Source: Chrysomallon squamiferum
Lineage: Eukaryota; Mollusca; Gastropoda; Neomphalida; Peltospiridae
Length of the DNA stretch: 57,500 bases
Assembly (NCBI GenBank): GCA_012295275.1
Contig: CM022675.1
Location: 7,353,332-7,410,831, forward strand
Reading direction: 5' to 3'
This document shows positions 25,002-34,984 of the stretch, in pieces. Numbering within the stretch: the stretch's first letter is position 1; each line of letters opens with the position of its first letter. The notes below the pieces were generated by a model that ran no database searches, was not told the origin of the DNA, and saw only the letters and a list, made by a program, of their open reading frames with translations. Made by a program: the position numbers and the translations under genes.

Positions 25002-25766
25002 GTTGATTTATTATTTTGACAACATTAAGTATTTCTAATGAGTTGCAGTAGGTCACAGTTACATTTTTAATTATTCCATATTTGTAAGATAGCCAAGAAT
25101 CACCATGAGAAAAAAAAAAATTAAATAAATGAATAAAAAGGGATCTTAAATTTTTTTTTCATCAAGTTTTATTCATTTCATACGACTCAGAGTTTACCAA
25201 CATTGGTGGTTGATGTATATTTTTTAAGTTTAATTTGCACTCCCAGAACTGTTGCAAAAGTCTGACTGTCATGAAAATAAATAACACTGTTGGGGTGGGT
25301 GTGAAAGGAAAAGAAAGAAAGAAAGAAAAAATATAGCATTTAAAAAATAATAATAAAAAAAATTCTTTTTTTAAATTTATGGCATCCAAAACAAATTGTA
25401 ATAAATATTTTTTTCAGAGTAAATCAAACTTTTTAAAAGTCTATAGAATTTATTATCGTAATGATAGAAGATTTTAAACATAAAATATTATAACATAAAA
25501 TAAAAAAACATTCAAAATTGTATGTTTATTTTAATTGAGAATAAATTTAAACACCTTTTTTTACTTGTAAGTGATTACAGAAAATTAATTTTTTTTAATT
25601 TAAAAAATTTAATGAAAATAAAATGGCATGCTTTTTAGTCTGTAAAATGGTTGAAATTTTTTTTTTTTTGAGAAAAATACAAAAATCCATGACAGACTGA
25701 GGATATTATACAGTTTTGCAATGATTTGCTAATTCTGTTACGATTTTTTAAAAATTTATTGCTTTA

Positions 25767-25800
<34 letters not shown>

Positions 25801-26063
25801 TTAATTATTATTTTAATTGTTACTCTTAGTTATTATGCAAAATTGTTCACAATAAGTAAGTAAGTAAGTAAATAAATGAATAATTTATTTGATCTGTCAG
25901 AATTTCTATTTTAAAATTCTTTTATACGTTCATTTTATAAAAATTTACAGTAGACGATAATAATAATAATAATAGTAATAGTCATAGTAATAGTAACCAT
26001 AATAATAATATTTCAATAAAGCTCAAATACTTGACATATTTGGTTTCCTGAGATCTATTAATA

Positions 26064-26114
<51 letters not shown>

Positions 26115-27478
26115 CAAACTTAATGTACTATGCAGATTGTTTATTGCTTGTTATACCACTTGTGGTTTCTGTTAATATACCACATGCAGTTACTTCATAA
26201 ACAACACACATACACAGCTAACCATATGTTGCAGGATTGGTCAAACCACTCCTAGTAATAACAGCTAGTTTGATGTTATCATCCTTTACACACACACCTT
26301 TCATTATTTTATTAAATTTCCTTGGTTGTTTTATTTTTAGTTTTATCAGCAGTAAGTTAATAATAGGTAACTTACCATTTCTGTCATATTTTCAAGACTG
26401 ATTTTATTATTATTATTATTATTATTATTTATTTACTTATTTATTTTATTATTATTATTTATTTATTTATTTATTTTATTATTATTATTATTTATGTATT
26501 TATTTTATTATTATTATCATTATGGTTTGATACTATTATTATTTATTTTCTTATTTATTTTATTATTGTTATTATTTATGTATTTATTTTTTTTTATTAT
26601 CATTATGGTTTGTTACTATTATTATTTATTTACTTATTTATTTATTTAATTACTATTATTATTAATTTATTTTGTTACTATTATTATTATTATTTTTATT
26701 AATTTATTTTATTATTATTATTTACTAATTTATTTTATTATTATTATTATAATATGTTTTTCTGTTTCTTTGTTTATTATTTTTAATATTTTCAAATTTT
26801 ATTTACCAAAAAATATGGAGAAAAGGAAAATAGCAACCCATAAGCATCTTTAAACTTTATGTAATATAATTATTATACTTCATTGTTAGAAAAGGTTGAT
26901 TTCAATCATTTTTGTCAGACAAGAATTTTATTTATTTTTTGTTGTTTAAAAAAGATTGATGTTAATAACTGAACTGAATGGAAATTAAAAATGTATTTTT
27001 CTCTGTTTGTTTATTACAAAGTAGATACAATTTTATCAGTATAAGTAGAAAAATAGTTTAAAACTCTTTTCTTCACTCTGTTGTTTGATTCAAGTAATTT
27101 ATTATTTTCATATCTTCATAATTAAAAAAAAAAAAATATTCAGTTCAAGTCTTTATTTTAATGTCACCAAATAACATGCAAAGACTGAATCAAAAAAATT
27201 ATATATCTTAGTTCTGGAAATTCTAATTTATGAATAGGGTTATTTCCCCTTCTGGCTAATTTATTTAATTTTTAAAATATTTTTATTATTATTATTATTA
27301 TTATTATTTTATTGCATTTAAATAACTGCTGGTATAAATATGTGACCCATCATATCAAATCAAGTCTTAAACCACATAATCCAATACTGAATTTTAGCCA
27401 ACAATACCGGAGTGATATATAAATTCTGATTTTGATATTTTGTTAAAAATTGAGGTTTTTTTTATATGAATATATACA

Positions 27479-27526
<48 letters not shown>

Positions 27527-27700
27527 AACACAGACACACACATATATATACAAACATATAATATATGTAGGTATAAATATATATGTATGTCTGTGTGGGT
27601 GTCTCTGTGTGTGTGTATATAAAAAAAACACCTATTTTCACCAAAATATCAAAATCAGAATATTATATATGTGTGTATGTGTGCTTGTGTGTATATTTGG

Positions 27701-27731
<31 letters not shown>

Positions 27732-30283
27732 GCTATATGTATAAATGTATGTATCTCTTTGATCTTGAGACAAAACTGACAAATATTGATTCTAAGATTT
27801 GATTTAGAGCACACTTCATGAACACTGTTCTTTGCCTCATTTTCTCAGAAAAATATATATTTTACCCTTTATTTTTGATGCAGCAAGGCAATACAGAGAT
27901 GAATGAGGCATCAAAATGAAACTGTTTGCATCAAGAATCTGAAAAATGTTCAAAGCTCCAAAAAGCAGCTTAATATCTTTTTGATGTAAACAGTCACATA
28001 TGTGATTGAGACATTAAATGTTCATTGATTCTTTCATATATAAATACCTAGTCACATATGTATGACAGGTCATAAAAAAGGCTACATATGTTAAAGGATA
28101 ATGCTGATATATATATATATAAAATATACCAACCTAGACTGTTTTCGTTTTGCAGGCAATTCACAGATACTGAAGTTGACAGTGAGAAAGTCTATGTCCA
28201 GTGAAGGGAAATTTTAATATTAGCAAATTATTAAATTCATTCAAAAAATCATTTAAGAATCATTCCTAGACTGCCTTTTTTTTCAGGCTTTTTGAGATGA
28301 TGTCACAGAGCTCCAAAAGACCAAGAGAAAGTCTACATCCCAAAAAGGAGAAAAGACTATTAACAAAAATGAATGCATTGGAAATTATTGATCTAGACTT
28401 TGTTCTTTTTTACAGGCTATTCGAGATGGTGTCATAGAGGCTACAATTGACCATGAGAAAGGCTATGTCCAGTCGAAGGAAACGGTTGATATTTACATGA
28501 CGAAGGAACCAATGGCTGCCTTCCATCAACGTATCAGCTTTTGTTTGGATATTCACAACAACTCTGTAAAAGTGTGTGAAAATATTTTCAGAATTTGCTT
28601 CATTAATTTAAAAGAAAAACAAAATATATAACATAATTGTGTTGCTGATGCTGAACATTTCCTTATTGTTGGGGATGACATATTTGTATAGTGAATTTGC
28701 TTTATTTTTTAAATGATTGTTGTGATATGGCTTTTTCAAATGATAAAAAAAAAACCTTAGTAATTATAAAAGAATTTTTTTTTTATTTGCCTTGAAAGTT
28801 AAGCAAACACTGAAGGTTAAAATCAAATTAGAAAAATAATTGTTTAAATTCACATATTCTGATTTACATTTTGTTTTTGCAGGCAATGAGGTTTCCACCC
28901 AAATCATACAACAAAGATTTGGAATCAGCTGAGGTTTGTGCTTATTTAAAAACTTTAAACTAATTACATTAATAAATTACCCTAAAATTGGTTTTGTTTA
29001 GTTTGAAATACATTTTTGTATGCTTTTTACTTACTGTTTTAGCTTTCACTGTTTCCAGTCTTTTCTGATAACAAAGTTTGACAATAAAATGTTAGTTGTA
29101 TGTAATTTTAATGCAGAATTTTATTAATAAATGATCCTGAAATATATTTTTTATACTTTGAAATACATTTTCAATGCTTTTAAGTTACTGTTTTAGATTT
29201 TAAATTGACAAACTTTTCCTGACCTGATAATAAAGTTCACAGTAAAATATTATTTAGATATATTTTTACTATAGAATTAATTTTTTAAAATTTGTTTTCC
29301 CCCATTTTACAGCTAATTCATTGATCATGCAGTGTTTATGTTATAAATTTATTATTGTTTTCATAATTATTTTATTTTCAAATTTGATTTTCAAAATTAC
29401 ATTTTGAATACTGTGTTTAAAATATTCATTTAAATTATGTTATAATAGTTTTGGATATCATCTCTGTATAATTTTTAGGTAAACATTTATCATTTTAGAG
29501 CTGGTTGGATTAATTTGTGATGCGCTGTTAGCAAATTTCTTCTATCATTTCATCGTTAATAATCATAATATTTCAATAAGGTTGAAAGCTTCATTTATCA
29601 TCAAATTAGTTTCCTAAAATCTGTTAATAATAAACAACAAAAAAAAGGGGAAAAGGAAAAGAAAATCAGATTGTTTATTGTTTGTTATGCCATGTTATGG
29701 TTTCTTTTAATGTACCACATGCAGTGATTTTATTAAAAAATAATAACAATGAAAAATAATAAGGAATAACATATGTATATCTTGGGATAGGTCCTGTAAA
29801 TGTTGTATAATAACTGAATCTAATGCAGCAGCTATTAAAAAAATATAACACATCTTTAATATGTTAAAACCTTTCTTTTAAAAAAATTAAATATCTTTTA
29901 TTTTCTTAATATTGAAAATACATCTGTATATAGATGAGTGTGTTTGAGTTAGTGTGTGTGTATGTCTTCATTTGTATTATGTGTATATATATATAAAAAC
30001 ATTTATCACAACATTTAGAGAACCTTGATTTTCTTCTTTCTTATTTTTAAAAATAATAATCAACTGTTGAAAGTTTAACATTAGTTTAATAACACTTTGT
30101 GTGTGTGTGTGTGTTTGTGTGTTGTGTGTTTATGTTTTTAACCAGACAGTGAAAAAACAATTTTCCAGTAATTTTTAAATTTTTTTCCAGGAACGCAGAG
30201 AACGTGAACAACAGGAGCTTGAAAGTGCAAAAGAAATCGCAGGACGAAGATTTCGATGGTTTCCCTTGAACACACTTGTTTGA
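15352..30283 (+). CDS. PSMD3: 26S proteasome non-ATPase regulatory subunit 3 (Rpn3), ten exons
   Basis: Scaffold subunit of the 19S lid, in cytosol and nucleus. CDS joins 15352-15475, 17119-17312, 18638-18778, 19612-19748, 20534-20724, 21662-21880, 24265-24488, 28416-28571, 28883-28933 and 30191-30283. This totals 1530 nt and 509 residues, close to metazoan orthologues (about 490-535). Every junction is GT-AG and phase-consistent. Order: acidic/lysine-rich leader, helical TPR-like repeats (about 50-260), PCI domain (about 262-440, with [20 protein letters not shown] and [12 protein letters not shown]), and a charged C-terminal helix ([16 protein letters not shown]). Similarity to animal PSMD3 is strong throughout except the last 14 residues, which are frameshifted: the expected acidic tail lies in another frame. 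Introns hold unusual local duplications at several acceptors. Confidence 0.97.
15850..15875. other. perfect 10-bp inverted repeat, 6-nt loop
   Basis: GCAGCCACAG, loop CAATTA, CTGTGGCTGC. All ten pairs match. The stem is GC-rich in AT-rich DNA, but it is far too short for a microRNA precursor. Confidence 0.9.
16017..16286 (-). CDS. possible small membrane protein, antisense in PSMD3 intron 1
   Basis: Open frame of 89 codons. A second Met (about residue 9) starts a hydrophobic segment ([19 protein letters not shown]) followed by [14 protein letters not shown], then a Q/K/T-rich stretch that comes from a short tandem repeat on the DNA (about 16,075-16,140). No family is recognised. The repeat-derived half and lack of flanking signals make a chance frame quite possible. 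Confidence 0.15.
   Translation of the reverse strand: MLKVLFIDMKLFVKLVILWIGVSYLFMMVAEWQEFGHYLMAKQKCRQQSCQKQKQQKQETTKTETTKTRNSYEKIKCLRVLCFNVKKKM
17119..17312 (+). CDS. PSMD3: PSMD3 exon 2
   Basis: Acceptor ATCTGCAG, donor GTAAGT. Encodes the conserved [13 protein letters not shown] helix and KEPRF motif, ending in phase 0 after YLVS. Confidence 0.95.
17313..18459 (+). other. PSMD3 intron 2, unique part
   Basis: T-rich and AAT-repeat DNA (17,666-17,697), then a less AT-rich segment (17,690-18,170) that is open on both strands; the minus-strand frame is listed separately. Confidence 0.75.
17968..18165 (-). CDS. possible cysteine-rich 65-residue frame, antisense in intron 2
   Basis: Reads [12 protein letters not shown] at its start and has six cysteines with spacing C-x15-C-x10-C-x9-C-x3-C after the first dozen residues. 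No signal peptide, no recognisable family and no clear splice sites. It lies in a segment less AT-rich than its flanks. It could be a decayed exon or a chance frame. Confidence 0.15.
   Translation of the reverse strand: MNQFLVKVFGPCLHYFSTESLQSVTIRCILNDTAFVMQCNTTNLMQETCSKRCGSSVTYKMKRRS
18460..18637 (+). repeat. 32-bp minisatellite ending at the exon 3 acceptor
   Basis: AATACTG-type landmarks recur at 18460, 18492, 18524, 18556, 18588 and 18620, exactly 32 bp apart. The last unit continues GTTTATTTTTAG into exon 3, where earlier units read GTTTATTTTCAA. The functional acceptor is therefore part of the sixth unit. Confidence 0.92.
18638..18778 (+). CDS. PSMD3: PSMD3 exon 3
   Basis: Phase 0 at both ends, 47 codons. 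Contains [10 protein letters not shown] and the [17 protein letters not shown] helix typical of the family. Donor GTAAGA. Confidence 0.95.
18779..19611 (+). other. PSMD3 intron 3 with a degenerate TTTACTAAGTATTTA array
   Basis: AT-rich DNA. From about 19,330 to the acceptor, loosely periodic units of the type TTTACTAAGTATTTACT recur many times, the last reading TTACTAAGTGTTCACTTG shortly before the branch/acceptor region. Confidence 0.75.
19612..19748 (+). CDS. PSMD3: PSMD3 exon 4
   Basis: Acceptor ATCTGCAG, donor GTGAGA; phase 0 in, phase 2 out. Encodes [18 protein letters not shown], a strongly conserved TPR-like segment. Confidence 0.95.
19749..20533 (+). other. PSMD3 intron 4 with two kinds of internal duplication
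   Basis: A diverged direct repeat of about 110 bp (CAGTGTGGAATTTTAAA near 20,087 and 20,198) is followed by poly-A (20,270-20,290), a GT run (20,406-20,424) and the 39-bp acceptor duplication. Confidence 0.7.
20464..20541 (+). repeat. 39-bp direct duplication of the exon 5 splice acceptor
   Basis: Units 20464-20502 and 20503-20541 differ at one position. Each contains the full ATTATTTCCAG/GTTTCTGC acceptor and the first exon bases. Only the second continues into conserved protein. Using the first would add 39 nt in frame containing a TAA. Confidence 0.95.
20534..20724 (+). CDS. PSMD3: PSMD3 exon 5
   Basis: Phase 2 in, phase 1 out. Encodes [33 protein letters not shown] (adjacent conserved helices) and [12 protein letters not shown]. 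Donor GTGAGG. Confidence 0.95.
20725..21661 (+). other. PSMD3 intron 5
   Basis: AT-rich unique DNA. No gene or strong repeat seen. Confidence 0.7.
21662..21880 (+). CDS. PSMD3: PSMD3 exon 6
   Basis: Phase 1 at both ends. Encodes [37 protein letters not shown] and the FRQP segment, then PYFQLTQ. This is the entry to the PCI domain. Donor GTACGA. Confidence 0.95.
21881..24264 (+). other. PSMD3 intron 6
   Basis: CA-rich microsatellites (about 22,735-22,885 and 23,354-23,385), T-rich degenerate repeats around TTTATTTGGTACAATTTTT (23,115-23,260), a moderately complex segment (23,430-23,690) without a frame, and TTTA repeats (24,020-24,075). Confidence 0.75.
24265..24488 (+). CDS. PSMD3: PSMD3 exon 7 (PCI domain core)
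   Basis: Phase 1 in, phase 0 out. Encodes [20 protein letters not shown], then [19 protein letters not shown] and [20 protein letters not shown], the winged-helix part of the PCI domain and the best conserved stretch of the protein. Donor GTAATG. Confidence 0.97.
25990..26230 (+). repeat. dispersed repeat, copy 1
   Basis: Shares the order AATATTTCAATAA, GTTTCCTGAGATCT, poly-A, GATTGTTTATT, TGTGGTTTCT and ACCACATGCAGT with 29,560-29,760. The copies are well diverged. Poly-A tracts lie inside both. Confidence 0.75.
27336..27661. repeat. palindromic element with microsatellite centre
   Basis: ATTCTGATTTTGATATTTTG at 27423-27442 is perfectly inverted at 27642-27661, and the similarity continues inward through short A/T tracts into facing CA and TG/GT runs. 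The left flank (ATATGTGACCC... near 27,339, ATCAAGTCTTA near 27,358) recurs in inverted orientation at 33,282-33,325, so part of this is a dispersed family. Confidence 0.7.
28156..28220 (+). pseudogene. decayed copy A of the start of PSMD3 exon 8
   Basis: After a pyrimidine tract and CAG, the sequence follows exon 8 (GTGAGAAAG, CTATGTCCAGT, GAAGGGAAA) with an internal deletion. Read in phase 0 it meets TGA at the sixth codon. It retains a plausible acceptor. Confidence 0.8.
28287..28362 (+). pseudogene. decayed copy B of the start of PSMD3 exon 8
   Basis: Aligns almost collinearly with the first 76 nt of exon 8 (GAGATGATGTCACAGAG versus GAGATGGTGTCATAGAG) behind an intact TTTTTTTTCAG acceptor. 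The third codon in phase 0 is TGA. Acceptors of copy A, copy B and the real exon are 131 and 129 bp apart. Confidence 0.88.
28416..28571 (+). CDS. PSMD3: PSMD3 exon 8
   Basis: Phase 0 at both ends, 52 codons. Encodes [20 protein letters not shown] and [14 protein letters not shown], the end of the PCI domain and the start of the family C-terminal region. Donor GTGTGT is weaker than most others in this gene. Confidence 0.96.
28572..28882 (+). other. PSMD3 intron 8
   Basis: Short AT-rich intron with no feature of note. Confidence 0.8.
28883..28933 (+). CDS. PSMD3: PSMD3 exon 9
   Basis: Seventeen codons, [17 protein letters not shown], almost invariant in animals. Phase 0 at both ends. Donor GTTTGT. 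Confidence 0.95.
29550..29790 (+). repeat. dispersed repeat, copy 2
   Basis: Collinear with 25,990-26,230: AATATTTCAATAA, AGTTTCCTAAAATCTGTTAA, A-rich tract, GATTGTTTATTG, ATGGTTTCTTTTAATGTACC and ACATGCAGTGATTT. Same orientation. Confidence 0.75.
29870..30093 (+). repeat. left arm of a long inverted repeat around the last PSMD3 exon
   Basis: The reverse complement of 30,001-30,093 matches 31,606-31,692 with few mismatches and small indels; for example ACTAATGTTAAACTTTCAA is shared exactly. Weaker similarity continues outward through a TA run and AATGAAGACATA to about 29,870. Confidence 0.85.
30191..30283 (+). CDS. PSMD3: PSMD3 exon 10 (frameshifted tail)
   Basis: Phase 0 entry, conserved [17 protein letters not shown], then [14 protein letters not shown] and TGA at 30281-30283. 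One base after codon 30239-30241, another frame reads DEDFDGFP then TGA (30267-30269), which is the acidic, Phe-containing ending expected of this family. Two bases (or one codon's remainder) therefore seem lost at about 30,241-30,243. Confidence 0.9.
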   Translation, partial: ERREREQQELESAKEIAGRRFRWFPLNTLV

Positions 30284-30352
30284 TTGGACGACGTAAATTT
30301 TGTATTCTGAAACAAAAATGTTTCGATTATATTTACAAGACAATTTCTACTA

Positions 30353-30358
30353 AATAAA
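30353..30358 (+). terminator. PSMD3 poly(A) signal
   Basis: AATAAA 70 nt past the in-frame stop, followed by a T/G-rich stretch. Confidence 0.7.
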
Positions 30359-30399
30359 CATGTTCATGTTTTTCACAAGAAACAAAAGAAATTATTGCA

Positions 30400-30829
30400 T
30401 GAGATGCTACATGATTTGAATTTTCGTTAGTAAAAAAAAAAAAAAAATTTTTTTTTTTTTGCCAAATTAAAAGCCGTTTTCAAATTGTTCTTTGTTTATG
30501 ACAATATCGTCTTAAATTTTCAGGGTTTGTTTATTTTTTTCATTATGATTAATCTGTCACTTTGAAAGGGAGAAAAGAGTAGAAAAAAAAAAACGGAAAT
30601 AAAAATATGATTCAGGGTAGATCATTGTTGATGTATGTATATGTTGCTTTGAATATGAATTGTTTATTTATGAAAACAATGCTAAAAAAATTGATTAAAC
30701 TTTTGAACTAAAAATGTAGAAAAGTACAAAATTATAAAAATATTTGTTTAGGTAACAAAGATGAGGAATTAAAGATGCATTTTATGTATTTATTTTATTA
30801 ATTAATTAATGTATTTATTTATTTATTTA

Positions 30830-30868
<39 letters not shown>

Positions 30869-31605
30869 TATTATTATTATTACCAAAACCACTCTTAATA
30901 AACACTTCATTAAAATTTCATCCAGATATAAATGCAGAGAGTTCAAAAGTCAAGAGGAAGAAGTATCTGTCATAGATAAAACAAAAAACTTTGCCCCTAA
31001 TAATATCCCTTACAGCTATTCATCCCTTATCGGGGGACAAGTCAGAAAGAGATTACAGTATTTATTTGTAAGAAAAATATTCAGCAAAATGTGTAAGATG
31101 TAAAAGTTAAGCTAAATGTGCATGTACCTTTTTAAAATACTGATTATCATATGGGAGAGTTGGTTACTTTAAAATAATTAATAATTAAAATAAAAAATTT
31201 TGTATTTGGTTTTTTAAAAAAAGAAATTTAAGTTTATGTTAATAGATTGGCAGTTGGTATTTAATAAAGAAGGATTTGTTAATCTATTTCTAAAATATTG
31301 ATGAAGAAAATTGGATTTCATTAATTATTTATGATTTGAAAGAAAAAAAAAATGTTTTGCATTTGTCCTGAGATTTAAATGTTTGTACATCAGTGTTTAA
31401 TCTATCATCTACAGATAATAATTTATAATTGAAACATGTCTGTAAAATTACATTTAGAACTAGAAGAAATAAAATTAAATTTGAAATTTGTTTTAACAAG
31501 ATATTTATTTCTGCTGTTACATAAAAGACTGATTAGATTTTGAGAGAAAATTTAAAAATTTAAATTTTTGCCTTCTCCTGGAAAACCACTGTCTATGATT
31601 CTAGG
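30400..31605. other. 3' flank of PSMD3
   Basis: AT-rich DNA with A/T homopolymers (30,430-30,460) and TTTA/ATT repeats (30,780-30,885). No gene seen. Confidence 0.75.
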
Positions 31606-31810
31606 GTTAATAAACTAATGTTAAACTTTCAATAGCTGATTATTATTTTTAAAAAAACAGAAGAAAATCAAGGTACTCTAAATGTGATAAATGTATATAT
31701 ATATATATATATATATAATATAATACACAAATGAAGACATATGTACACATACATATTCAGTTGTATTTTTAAACAAATCTTTGTATTAAAATGACTAAAT
31801 ATTTAACATC
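31606..31810 (-). repeat. right arm of the inverted repeat
   Basis: Inverted counterpart of 29,870-30,093, with an expanded (TA)n at 31,694-31,717 in place of the shorter one in the left arm. Confidence 0.85.
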
Positions 31811-33644
31811 CAAATATAGGAAAAACAAAAAACTCATATAAAAAAATCAAGATATTGTTAAACAATTAATATCCAATAATCAGTGATAAATTATTATTTT
31901 TTAATTTAAAAACTAATAGCTTTCTATTTAAAAAAAAGAAAAAAAAAAGATACTCAAAGGTAACTTTCCCAAGAATTTACGAAACACAGCATGAATAATT
32001 AATCCCATTTATTTAAATATTTAATTCTGTCAAAAATATTTTTTTTAAATAATGCATATCTAAATGTCATCTTTTAATCATTTATGCGTTATGACTCATG
32101 CATGTTTTACTAGAGACCTGTGGGGGTAAAAAAAAAAAAAATCATATACACGTCTGCTTGTATGTATGTGAATCTATCTATATATATATATATATATATG
32201 TCTGTAATGTAGAGTTTGATAGATTATTACACTCCTAACATGATACTGCACAATATTAACACTGTTCTAAACATACAACTGTAAAAAAATGGTGTGAATT
32301 CGTCACAAATTTCTTTTCTCGTCAGGTTTTTTTTACAACGGGTAATTCGAATGGAAATATATATTTCATATCTTTGTCTGGTCTCCAAGTTCTAGTATTG
32401 CAGCAAGTGTTAAAGGATGAATACTCTGATCTCTCAGCACTTGCGTAATAAATTGGATAATTGAAAAATTATTGCTGCTATATTGCTGAGGAAATAAAAT
32501 TGGTGTAATTTTCATAACAGAGTGTAAAAGTGTGGTATATTTTTACATTAAAACCTCGCAATATTTTTTCTTTTATTTCTTTTATTATTTTTTTCATTAA
32601 TGTCTTCTTCTTTTATTTAAAAAGATTAATAAACTTGATAATTGGAAATTATTAATAAAAGCAACTGGTGTGATTTTGAAGGCCAAAGTGTAAAACTTAC
32701 TATATCGTCCATTGAAATGTCATAGGCTTTTTTTTTTCCATCAGCTTCTTAAGAAGATTAATGGCACCCAAATATATTCTATTACTAATGGTTATTTGGT
32801 ACAAAATCATAAATTTCTTATTGAATAATGAAAAGAAGAAACCTGGTGTAGGCACTCCCAGGCTGTAATTTAGTGGTGGTGGGTTTAGGGTGGAGTTAAA
32901 GCATTCAGTGAAAAGATATAACAAAAAAAAAAAAAAAAAAATCGGTTGGTTTGGACTTGTTAAGTTAGGTATTTTGTTATTGTCAGAACTGAGGAAAAAT
33001 TTAAAAATACTTTATAGTGAGGGTTAAAGATAAAAAAGAAAAACAGTTTTTTAAGATTACATTTCAACAGAAAATCTAACACTATTTAGATGTATATATA
33101 TGTGTGTGTGTGTGTGTTTGTTATTTTTTTTAATTAATAAAAAGTCTTGGCCAAGCATGGAACTTCAGCTAACAATAGATTAATAAAAATTTAAAAAAAT
33201 GATATAGGGAGGATGAATCAGATATCAAAATGAAGGTTGTGGACTCAGAAATGTGGAAATGTTCATCACGTTAATCTGCCAAAATGTGACTTAAGACTTG
33301 ATTTGTTGTGAAGGGTCACATATTTGTGTCACATTTAATCCTATTCTTGACAGAATCAAAAGTTGTAATATGTGCATCCAAGGAATATGCACATTTTTTA
33401 TATTATTAATTTTTGTTTTTGTTGTTTAATTTTAATTATTAGTAGCTAATAAAGGAGTTAATAGATAAAGATGATGATGATGATGATAATAATAACTGTG
33501 ACATAATAGTATTGCAGAAATTGTAACAATAATTAAAAATAATAGCAACAATAATAGTAGTAATAATAAACATCAGACAATATTTATGAGACGTCTGTAT
33601 ATTAAACTTGAAGTGTCCACGCTTTTTAAAGAACATTTTCAGAA

Positions 33645-33650
<6 letters not shown>
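31811..33650. other. intergenic AT-rich DNA
   Basis: Unique AT-rich DNA, a (TA)n run near 32,178-32,199, and at 33,282-33,325 an inverted copy of the dispersed sequence near 27,339 (ACTTAAGACTTGATTTG, AAGGGTCACATAT). No coding signal. Confidence 0.7.
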
Positions 33651-33685
<35 letters not shown>

Positions 33686-33917
33686 TCACATAAACTCATA
33701 GGTTCATCTCTGTATACTTATAATTTAATAACATTTATGTTTCTGCACATCAAAAGATGCAAAAATTCATCGGATCAAAAGGTTTCTACGGTCTTACTTT
33801 TTAAATCGAATAATTTTATAAATAATAATAATTTTTAAAACGTTATTGTGAACACCCACACAAAACATTTGGAATTTTTAAATGCTTAACTACAAAAAAA
33901 AAAAAAAAAAAAAAAAA

Positions 33918-33959
<42 letters not shown>

Positions 33960-34200
33960 AATAAATAAATAAAATAATAAGATTACTTGAGATCAACAGT
34001 ATATTGCATATTTTGTCGGAGTTTACATTATTTATTCGAACCGAACCCATGTCCATTTTTTTGTCGAAAACGAGACATAATAGACTGGGAATTACTCCAT
34101 TGATCCGCATCGTTGAAAACGTTGTAAACCCGACTACTAAATTACAGAGATGTTCTCAGTCAAAGTATTTTATTATTATTATTATTATTATATTTTGTTC
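33645..34200. repeat. poly-T, poly-A, AAT and AAAT tracts
   Basis: Poly-T at about 33,648-33,682; poly-A passing into AAT and AAAT at 33,894-33,975; ATT at 34,172-34,190. Unique DNA between. Confidence 0.9.
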
Positions 34201-34401
34201 TTATTGTTTTTCCCACATTGACATTCGATGTTTCTTGTTGTTTGAAACAGAAAATATTACACCCTACAACTAATTAGAAAATGTACGCGTAACAACGGCG
34301 ATTATTGTATGTAAAATATTTTCATCTGTTTGAATCGGATATACAGCGCATGTCTTGATCTCAATGGGTGTTCCCATTTACTAACATCAACCGACTTTTA
34401 T

Positions 34402-34964
<563 letters not shown>

Positions 34965-34984
34965 CTCGAAAGGCTGGATTTTAT

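Larger units (their letters stand above)
24489..28155 (+). other. PSMD3 intron 7, repeat-rich part
   Basis: Contains (CA)n (24,961-24,999), a dispersed repeat copy (25,990-26,230) with a long poly-A (26,067-26,112), ATT/TTTA blocks (26,399-26,750) and a palindromic element (27,423-27,661). The remainder is AT-rich filler. Confidence 0.8.
28934..30190 (+). other. PSMD3 intron 9
   Basis: Contains a diverged direct duplication of about 156 bp (TTTGAAATACATTTT near 29,002 and 29,157), dispersed repeat copy 2 (about 29,550-29,790) and the left arm of a long inverted repeat (29,870-30,093). Confidence 0.8.
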
